From Lachnospiraceae bacterium UBA3820 (lineage in GTDB: Bacteria; Bacillota; Clostridia; Lachnospirales; Lachnospiraceae), in assembly GCA_002369325.1 (NCBI GenBank), contig DFDU01000074.1, positions 437-12,365 of the forward strand: 11,929 nt of DNA, written 5' to 3'. This document shows, piece by piece, positions 1 to 8,000 of the stretch. The notes below the pieces were generated by a model. It ran no database searches, was not told where the DNA came from, and saw nothing but the letters and a program-made list of their open reading frames with translations. The position numbers and the translations under genes are program-made. The stretch's first letter is position 1; every line of letters begins with the position of its first letter.

Positions 1-44
1 CATGAATTTGTTGTTCCTAAGTCAATACCTATAATCTTACCCAT
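1..44 (-). CDS. dnaK: DnaK (Hsp70 chaperone), N-terminal fragment cut by window edge
   Basis: Only the first 14 codons are inside the window, reading MGKIIGIDLGTTNS. The GIDLGTTNS stretch is the start of the phosphate-1 loop of the Hsp70 ATPase domain and is diagnostic of DnaK. DnaK is the ATP-driven cytosolic chaperone whose nucleotide exchange is catalysed by GrpE, encoded just upstream. A perfect AGGAGG lies at 53-58, eight bases before the ATG, so the start is secure. The gap to the grpE stop is only 34 bases with no terminator, so it is co-transcribed as the third gene of the HrcA-controlled operon. The rest of the gene lies beyond the left edge. Confidence 0.95.
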   Translation of the reverse strand, partial: MGKIIGIDLGTTNS

Positions 45-78
45 TTTTAATTCCTCCTAAATTTTATAAATAAGAATT

Positions 79-780
79 TTAATTAGCTACTTTAACCATA
101 CTGTGTCTAAGCACCTGGTCTTTATACATATAACCCTTTTGCATTTCCTCGGCGACTACATTTTCACCAAAATTTTCATCTTCAATATGAATTACCGCGT
201 TGTGCAATTCAGGATTAAATTCTTTGCCTGTCGCATCCATAGGTGCAACACCTATACCTTCGAGAGTGACCATAAGCTGACGATAAATCTTATCAACGCC
301 CTGCTCAAATGCTCTTTCCTTATCCTCATCAGGTATGCTGGCAATCGCTCTCTCAAAGTTATCAACTACCGGTAAAAGCTTCTCGAGAACATCTTTCGCA
401 CCGAGATCAAACATCTTGCTGCCTTCTTTCTCAGTTCTTTGTCTGGCATTCTCAAACTCTGCCAGAAGTCTTTTATACTTTTCTTCGTTGCCAAGTGCAA
501 GCTCTTTATATTTATCAAGTTCAGCCTGCATCGCTTTACTGCCTCTTCTGCTTCCCTTCGGCACCGGCTTTGGTCTTGCAGCCTCTGCGTTTTCTTCGGA
601 TACATTTTCAACTTCATCAACCTTTACATCCGTTCCCTCGCAGGTTACTTCTTCAGTTTCGGCTTTAACCTCGGTCACGTCACCTTCATTGCTTGTAGCG
701 ACAGTCGCTTTCTTCTTTGTACTTGGCTTTTTATTTACAGTGGTTTCCTGTTTTTCTTCTGTCACGCCTTTTTTAGCCAT
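79..780 (-). CDS. grpE: GrpE, nucleotide exchange factor of DnaK
   Basis: GrpE is a cytosolic dimer that releases ADP from DnaK. The C-terminal half carries the family signature: LLPVVDNFERAI, GVAPMDATGKEFNPELHNAV, and a QKGYMYKDQVLRHSMVKVA-type end. A charged helical stretch of about 45 residues before it should form the dimeric coiled coil. About 75 N-terminal residues are Lys/Glu/Thr-rich, look disordered, and are longer than in the roughly 190-200-residue E. coli-type protein. Three consecutive ATG codons (786, 783, 780) are possible starts. The SD-like AAAGGGG ends 3, 6 and 9 bases before them, so 783 or 780 is more likely than 786; 780 gives MAKKG, 233 residues. The start lies inside the end of hrcA (the hrcA stop is at 773-775), which implies translational coupling. 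Confidence 0.96.
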   Translation of the reverse strand: MAKKGVTEEKQETTVNKKPSTKKKATVATSNEGDVTEVKAETEEVTCEGTDVKVDEVENVSEENAEAARPKPVPKGSRRGSKAMQAELDKYKELALGNEEKYKRLLAEFENARQRTEKEGSKMFDLGAKDVLEKLLPVVDNFERAIASIPDEDKERAFEQGVDKIYRQLMVTLEGIGVAPMDATGKEFNPELHNAVIHIEDENFGENVVAEEMQKGYMYKDQVLRHSMVKVAN

Positions 781-1819
781 CATCATTCACCCCTTTACGT
801 TTGTTAAATATATCATCCAATTCAATGGTTAGATTCTTTAAAGTACTTACAACCTTTTTATAATCCATTCGTTTAGGTCCAAGGATTCCGATTGTACCGG
901 TTGCACCCTCCGGCATCTTGTAGGTTGCGGTTACCATCGAACAATCTTCCATATTCTGTACCGCATTTTCTTCGCCTATATATACCTGTATGTCACCGGA
1001 TTCCTCTTTGTTACCTGTCTTTTTTTCAATAAGATGAGAAAGTTCTTCTTTATCCTCAAACTTTTCCAGAAGCTCGCTTGTTCTGCTGATATCACCAATC
1101 TCAGGATATTTAAGAATATTTGTAGCACCGCTCGTATAAATCTCAAGCTCGTTAGCCTCATGAACGGCTTCAATAATACCTTGAAAAATCTGATCAAGTA
1201 TTACGCTGTATTCACCCGATTGTTTCTTCATCGCATTTATCATTTCAAGATTTATATCTTCCAGCGAAGCACCCTGCAAAAAGGTATTAAGCAATATGTT
1301 AAACTTAAGCACATCTTCATTATCAAGTATAGTATCAATCGGAATTATCTGATTTTTAATCAGATTTCCTTCAATGACTATTACGGCGAGTAATGTCTGT
1401 TCATCAACTTTGGAAAGCTGTATGAACTTAACAGTCTTACGATAATTCGGTGCCGTAACCAATGTAGCATAATTGGTATTATAAGCAAGAACCTTTGCAA
1501 CCTGCTTTAAAAGGAGTTCCATTCGATCAACTCTCTCAAGCAATGTGCTCTTTTCAACCTCTGCATCTTCCTTTTCTTCCATAAGATTGTCTACATAGAA
1601 TCTGTAGCCTTTATCCGTCGGAATTCGTCCTGCGGAAGTATGCGGCTGAACTATATATCCCAGTTCTTCCAAATCCGCCATCTCGTTTCTTATCGTAGCC
1701 GAGCTTAAGTTAAGGTCATTAAATTTTGAAATTGTTCTTGAGCCAACCGGTTCTCCGGTCTCAAGATAGGTCGCTATAATCAATTTAAGAATTGTCTTCT
1801 TACGTTCATCAAGCTCCAT
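773..1819 (-). CDS. hrcA: HrcA, heat-inducible transcription repressor
   Basis: A 348-residue protein of typical HrcA length. HrcA binds the CIRCE operator and represses class I heat-shock operons; its activity depends on GroE in species where this has been studied. The N-terminal winged helix is clear: LDERKKTILKLIIATYL, GEPVGSRTISK, then LSSATIRNEMADLEELGY and the wing HTSAGRIPTDKGYRFYVD. The C-terminal GAF-like dimerisation part ends with GTIGILGPKRMDYKKVVSTL, also a family signature. The start is the ATG at 1819, preceded by GTGGGG about eight bases upstream, a moderate SD. A perfect CIRCE lies 29 bases upstream, so the gene is autoregulated. It is the first gene of the operon and overlaps grpE by a few bases. 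Confidence 0.98.
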   Translation of the reverse strand: MELDERKKTILKLIIATYLETGEPVGSRTISKFNDLNLSSATIRNEMADLEELGYIVQPHTSAGRIPTDKGYRFYVDNLMEEKEDAEVEKSTLLERVDRMELLLKQVAKVLAYNTNYATLVTAPNYRKTVKFIQLSKVDEQTLLAVIVIEGNLIKNQIIPIDTILDNEDVLKFNILLNTFLQGASLEDINLEMINAMKKQSGEYSVILDQIFQGIIEAVHEANELEIYTSGATNILKYPEIGDISRTSELLEKFEDKEELSHLIEKKTGNKEESGDIQVYIGEENAVQNMEDCSMVTATYKMPEGATGTIGILGPKRMDYKKVVSTLKNLTIELDDIFNKRKGVNDDG

Positions 1820-1847
1820 TTAATTTCCCCACTTTTTATTTTTGTTA

Positions 1848-1874
1848 TTAGCACTCAAATCTTATGAGTGCTAA
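1848..1874. promoter_or_regulatory. CIRCE operator for HrcA
   Basis: TTAGCACTC at 1848-1856, a 9-base spacer, and GAGTGCTAA at 1866-1874 form a perfect 9-9-9 inverted repeat identical to the CIRCE consensus. It lies between the predicted hrcA promoter and the hrcA start codon, the usual place for CIRCE, where HrcA blocks transcription and the RNA copy can form a hairpin in the leader. Confidence 0.98.
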
Positions 1875-1885
1875 CTCTATAGGAT

Positions 1886-1914
1886 AATCTACCACTATGC
1901 ACCGCATTTGTCAA
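1886..1914 (-). promoter_or_regulatory. Sigma-A-type promoter of hrcA-grpE-dnaK
   Basis: On the minus strand there is a perfect -35 TTGACA (1909-1914), a 17-base spacer, and a -10 of TAGATT (1886-1891, 4 of 6 consensus bases). Transcription would start near 1879, just before the CIRCE element. The exact -10 is the uncertain part; the -35 and the CIRCE position support a vegetative promoter controlled by repression. Confidence 0.75.
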
Positions 1915-1979
1915 GCATTTATGCAAAAAAATACGATAGTTTTTACATTGAAAACGGTATTTGGTCATCGGATTGGTTT

Positions 1980-2020
1980 AAAAAAAAGCTGTAATTTTAC
2001 CCGAAGGTAAAATTACAGCT
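1980..2020 (-). terminator. Intrinsic terminator of the giant surface protein gene
   Basis: A perfect 15-bp inverted repeat, AGCTGTAATTTTACC (1987-2001) and its complement (2006-2020), with a CGAA loop. On the minus strand it is followed directly by eight T (1987-1980). It begins 26 bases after the stop codon of the 2046-9776 gene and isolates the heat-shock operon from it. Confidence 0.95.
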
Positions 2021-2045
2021 CCTTAATATAATAAATTATTATCTC

Positions 2046-5000
2046 TTAAAATACGTTGGCAAAGCCATAGCAGCGTTCATCCAGCATATTTCCATCTTCG
2101 TCATACAGTCTGAACAGAGTCCAATAATAACCATATACCGGTTGCCATACTGTCCAGAATGTATTTCCCTCTACACAACATTGTCCGGTTGAGTATATCC
2201 AAGGATCCTTTCCTTGAATGTAAAGGTTACAATCAAGAATAAGTATCTCATATCTGTACGCCTGATTAGTATTAAATGCTGAACTGAATCCTATGAGATA
2301 ACCTCCGCCTTCGCCCGTATAAGGAATCTGACATGTTTCTTTAATAGTATTTTTAACAACTACTTCTTCCTTCGCTTCAACCTTAACCTTTATTGTATTT
2401 CCCGCATTTTTATCATCGGTTCCGGCATATCTTATCTGAATCTCACCTACCGGAAGTCCACTTATAGTTGTTTTTCCTTTTTCTACCTGCTTCCATGTCT
2501 TTCCACCGTCTACGGAATACTCCATCGTGTCATCTACACCACTGATAGAACCATCTGACTTACCAACACCACTTGCTTTTTTAACAGTTAATTTGTCTTT
2601 GTCAGGTGTTCCCTGATTTGTCTTTGTTCCTACATTTAATGTTATAGGACTACTTGGATTCTTATCATCCGTTCCGGCATATCTTATCTGTACCTCTCCA
2701 GATGGAAGTCCGTTTATTGTGGTCTTTCCGGCAGGAACCTTTGTCCATGTCTGTCCACCGTCTGTAGAGTATTCCATGGAATCGTTCACACCGTTTATTG
2801 TACCATCATTTGATGTATCACTTGATGCTTTTGTTACTTTCAAAGTATCTGCGACAGGTATTTCCTGATTTGTTTTTGTACCAATTGTTACCGTTACAGG
2901 CTCACTCGGATTTTTGTCATCTGTTCCCGCATATCTTATCTGTACTTCTCCGGCAGGAAGGTTATCTATAACAACCTTTCCTTCCTCTACAGGATTCCAT
3001 GTCTGTCCTCCGTCAAGTGAGTATTCCATGGTATCATCTACACCACTTATCATACCGTCATCAGTTTCATCATTTGTCTTATGTGTTACCCTTAAATCAC
3101 TTGGATCAAGTGGTTCCTGACTATCCTTAACGCCAATCGGTACTGTAGTTGACGGACTTGGATTGATATCGTCATTTCCGAAATAACGTATCAAAATATC
3201 TCCTGAAGGCAGGTTTTCAATCTTGTTTTCACCTTGCGGAACCTTGTTCCAGGTTTCTCCTCCATCAGTGGAGTATTCCATATCATCACTTACACCACTT
3301 ATGATACCGTCCTTAGTTTCATCATCTGATGCCTTGACAACTCTGATATCTGTTAATGACGGACCTTCACTGTGAGAATTCGGCTGCTTGGTTTCAATGG
3401 TAACCGTTATGGCATCACTAGGATTCTTATCATTGGTTCCTGCATAACGAATCTTTACATCTCCTGCAGGAAGCTCATTTATAGATGTTTTTCCTGCAGA
3501 TACCTTTGTCCAGGTTTCTCCTCCATCTGTCGAATATTCCATGGTATCATCCACACCATCTATCTTTCCGTCATTTGATGTATTGCTTGATGCCTTAGTT
3601 GTTGTTAATCCTTCAGAAACAGGAGCTGTCTGATTTGTTTTTACTCCAACTTCAATTTCAACAGCGGTGCTAGGATTCTTTTCATTGGTTCCTTTCTTAC
3701 GAATCTTATATGTTCCCTTAGGAAGATTATCCAAGGTTGTTGTATTCTCAGGAACAGATGTCCAGTTTGTTCCATCCGTAGAATACTCCATAGTATCATC
3801 TACACCGCTTATAGTTCCGTCAGTAGCCGTATCGCTTGATGCTTTGGTTACCGTAAAACTTTCTGATGCCGGTGCATCCTGATTTTCCTTAACACCGATT
3901 GTTACAGTAACAGGTTCACTTGCAACCATAAACGGTTCGGTGTCTGTAGCAGGAGTCTCTTTTGTACGTATAAGTACTTCTCCTTTTCCAAGGTTGTCAA
4001 TAGATGTTTGATTATCACCGACAGATGTCCATGTTTCGCCATCATCCGTTGAGTACTCCATAGAATCATCTACGCCCTCTATCTTACCATCCGACACATT
4101 TTCTTCACTCACATAAATCACATTAAATGAATCAGCATCAGGCATATCATTGATATTGGTTGCTTCTGCCATGGTTACATTATAAGTCTTTACTTCACTG
4201 TCCTCATAATGCTCAGGATCAAGGCTTACATACTTTGCATATACAGTATAATCGCCTGAATTTCTTCCCTGTGGAATGGTTTCGCTCCAGTTTTCGCCAT
4301 CCGTGCTATATTTCATCTTATATCCGGTAGGTGCATTTTCTATAGGAGCTATAACCAAATTTTGCTTATGACCGTTATATTCAAAATCATCATTTAACGA
4401 CGGCCAATAATCATCTGATAAATCCGATGGAAACGTACCCTTCACAATGCTGAATCTCCAGGAATCATCTTCCAAAGGCGTACTGCCCGTACCACCAAAA
4501 TTAGTTCCTTCAGCTATATCAAGCTTAACAACATACTCGCCTAATTCGGTAGGTACTCCGGTAGCTAATTCCTCCAATCCGGAATTTGTTACTTTATAAT
4601 ACTTTGGTGTTATTGTTCCTACGCCTGTTACTTCATCTCCGGTTTCGGCCGTAACAGTCCAGCCGGTACTCTTGTACGGTATATCATCACCGATTTCAAT
4701 TTCATCTGTACCGGACGTAAGCTTTAAAGTGAATATATCAACAGATAACTGTTTCAATGTAATGCTTAATTTACCTTTATTAAATGTTCCAATCGCATAA
4801 TTAGGATTTGTCGTAAGCTGACCCCTATTAATATCATAATCACCGACATCCTCTCCTTCTGCACGGGAAAGAACTTTATTTGTAAAGGCTTCATCCACTG
4901 TTTCACCATCTACAATTCCATTAACTGTAAATGTAAACTCCGGATCCTGTTCTCCGAATACCTTGGACTTATTTTCCGCAGTTACCGTAAGTTCCTTTGG

Positions 5001-8000
5001 ATTTATGGTAAGAACGGCAACTCCTTCAACCTCAATAGTTTCTTCGTCAGAATATGCAGGATACAAAGGATTATCTACTGTAGTCATGTATTCTATATCA
5101 TAACTTCCGGCATTCTTATATTTTGGCAATTCAGACGTATAATTTCCGTCCGCCTGCTTAAATGTTACAACAACATTATCTTCAGGCACATAATCAAGTG
5201 TCTGTTCCTGTCCGTTGTATGTAACAGTTGTATCACCTATAGAAGTAATATACCAATCAAGCAAAACAGTTCCTGTAAAGTTATTTCCTATACCTCTTAA
5301 TGTTATGGTATGTTTACCTTTATCATTGGCTGTTGTTTCACCTGAAATCTCATAGTCTACACCTTCTGTAAATGAATAATCAACACCATTAAGTATAGGA
5401 TTTGGTGAATGATTTTCTCCATCATACTTAAAGCTCATCTTATCAAGAACTATCGGTGTTTTCGAAAGTCTTCTCTTTGAAATTGTCAAAGTACCCGGAA
5501 CATATGTAACATTATAATTTCCCTGTACAGCTTCTCCCGATACTGCAATATCATATGTACCTGCATCTTCACCGGTCACACGATCAAAACTGTATGTAAG
5601 TACACTTTCGTCATCACCATTTTTAAGTCCTGTAACCCTTGCGGTAAACTGCGGATCATCATCACCATATGCCTTGCTCTTATTAACTGTCTTAACTGTA
5701 GCAGAGGCCTTTTCTATGGTAAATGTACCTGTTTCATATGTTATCTCATAATCATCTACTTTTTCAGGTCCTGTAACAGTAATCGCATATGTTCCTACAT
5801 CTTCACCCTGCTCACGTTCAACACTGATATCAATACCTTCCAAATCGGCAGTTGCAGGATCTACGCTTATCGTAAATTCATCAGGGTCATCTTCGCCATA
5901 AATCTTGCTCATATCATCTGCTTTTATTGTTATTTGTTGAGCATCAATATACCATGTACCATATAATGTACCGGAATAATTTCCTTTAAAATCAATTTTT
6001 ACAAGATGCTCTCCTACTGTTACGGCACTTGCATCTCGAGAAAGTGTATAATCAGTTCCGTCTGCAAGTACGACCCTCTGTTCACCTTCCACTAATTCAG
6101 AAGTGATAACTATTTCAGGTAATATAGCCACACCGGTATGTTCATAATGTCCGGAATCATGTCCGTCACTATGACCGATTGAAACATCAGCATCCGTAAC
6201 AGCCTTAGGTGCTATGGTAAATAATGTTTCTACAATTTCATCGCCATCCGGCAACTCATAGTTTGTATCAGAGAGTGCGATTGCAGTCGCAGTATAATCA
6301 ACACCTGCATTTATTTGCTCACCAGATACGGTTACATTACAAGTATCACCTTCTACAATATTTGTAGCAGTTGCCTCAGGTTTATGATTGATACCATCAT
6401 ATACAAAATCAGTCTCACCCCATGTAATGCCAACCACTCTTTTGTTTATTGTTGCGGTAGTTGTTGTCTGCTGACCATTTGTTGCAAGTTTATAATTTGC
6501 AACACTGTCTCCTGCCAATGTTATATCGGAAATATTTACAGTCTTATTGTCGCCGGCATTTATATCAGAAAAGATTCCGACTGCTGATACCGTAAGACTG
6601 TCTCCGTCTTCGATACCGCCATAGTCTACATTATCATATACAAGTGTAGCATTATCATTTTTATCATATATTTTTTCTTCTGCTTCGATACCCGAAATGA
6701 TAATGTCTTTCTGTTTTATGGTAACATCAATACTTTGAGCTGCTACCTCATAATAATTACTGTCTTCTTCGACCTTATAATATACAGTATATATTCCTGC
6801 ATTTTTCATCTTTATGTCAGAATAATCATCCGTCCATGTTGTTTGATCAAGACTATACTTAAGAGTTCCTCCTGTTGTGCTTCCTTCAGTAATCAACACC
6901 TGCTCAGTTCCGTCATAGGTAAGATTTTTAGCACTTGGTGCTGTTACTACAGGATTATCCTTTGTTACTGTTAAGGTACCCGGAACATATGATATCTCAT
7001 AATTTGATGTTACATCCGTACTTCCTGCTTTTATCTTAGCTACGCTTGGTGTTATGGTACCTTCCGTAGTAGTATTTGCAGTGCTTGAAGATTCAAGATT
7101 AATACTGTCCAGGGTATGTCCGCTTACAAGTCCCGTACCATCTCCTGTTTCACTTACGGATACTTTAGATGTTCCGGTTTCAATACTGTGATTTAAAACA
7201 ACACTCTGATTATTTGCCGTAATTGTAACAGGACGTTTCGTAATTTTACCTGTTGCTATTGTCTGCTGACCAATTGCTGCAAGTTTATAATTTGCAACAC
7301 TGTCTCCATCCAAAGTTATATCTGAAATATCTACATTCTTATCGTCACCGGCATTTATATCAGAAAAACTTCCGACAGCTGATACCGTAAGACTGTCTCC
7401 CTCTACGATACCGCCATAGTGTACATTATCATATGTTAATGTAGCAGTATCATTTCCGTCATATGTTTTTTCTTCTGCTTTGATACCCGAAATGGTAATG
7501 TCTTTCTGTTTTATGGTAACATCAATACTTTGAGCTGCTACCTCATTATAATTGCTGTCTTCTTCAACCTTATAATAAACAGTATATTTTCCTGCATTTT
7601 TCATCTTTATGGCAGAATAATCTTCTGTCCATGATGTTTGATCAAGACTATACTTAAGAGTTCCTCCGGTTGTGCTTCCTTCAGTAATCAACACCTGCTC
7701 TGTTCCGGTATATGTAAGATTATTAGCACTTGGTGCTGTTACTACAGGATTATCCTTTGTTACTGTTAAGGTACCCGGAACATATGATATCTCATAATTT
7801 AATGTTACATCCGTACTTCCTGCTTTTATCTTAGCTACGCTTGGTGTTATAGTACCTTCCGTAGTAGTATTTGCAGTGCTTGAAGATTCAAGATTAATAC
7901 TGTCCAGGGTATGTCCGCTTACAAGACCCGTACCATCTCCTGTTTCACTTACGGATACTTTAGATGTTCCGGTTTCAATACTGTGATTTAAAACAACACT

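Noticed and set aside
335..832. A 165-codon plus-strand open frame opposite grpE, with a hydrophobic Ser/Phe-rich translation
   Set aside because: It is the antisense shadow of the grpE and hrcA coding sequence, has no convincing ribosome binding site, and resembles no protein family.
2310..2330. IPYTGE near the end of the giant protein as a sortase LPXTG-type signal
   Set aside because: It is 93 residues from the C-terminus and is followed by a globular-looking domain rather than a hydrophobic segment and basic tail.
2366..4160. CRISPR-like periodic repeats or a sialidase/BNR propeller
   Set aside because: The repeats are coding, about 255 bp long and diverged between units, with no spacer structure; Asp-box spacing and absence of sialidase catalytic features argue against a sialidase.
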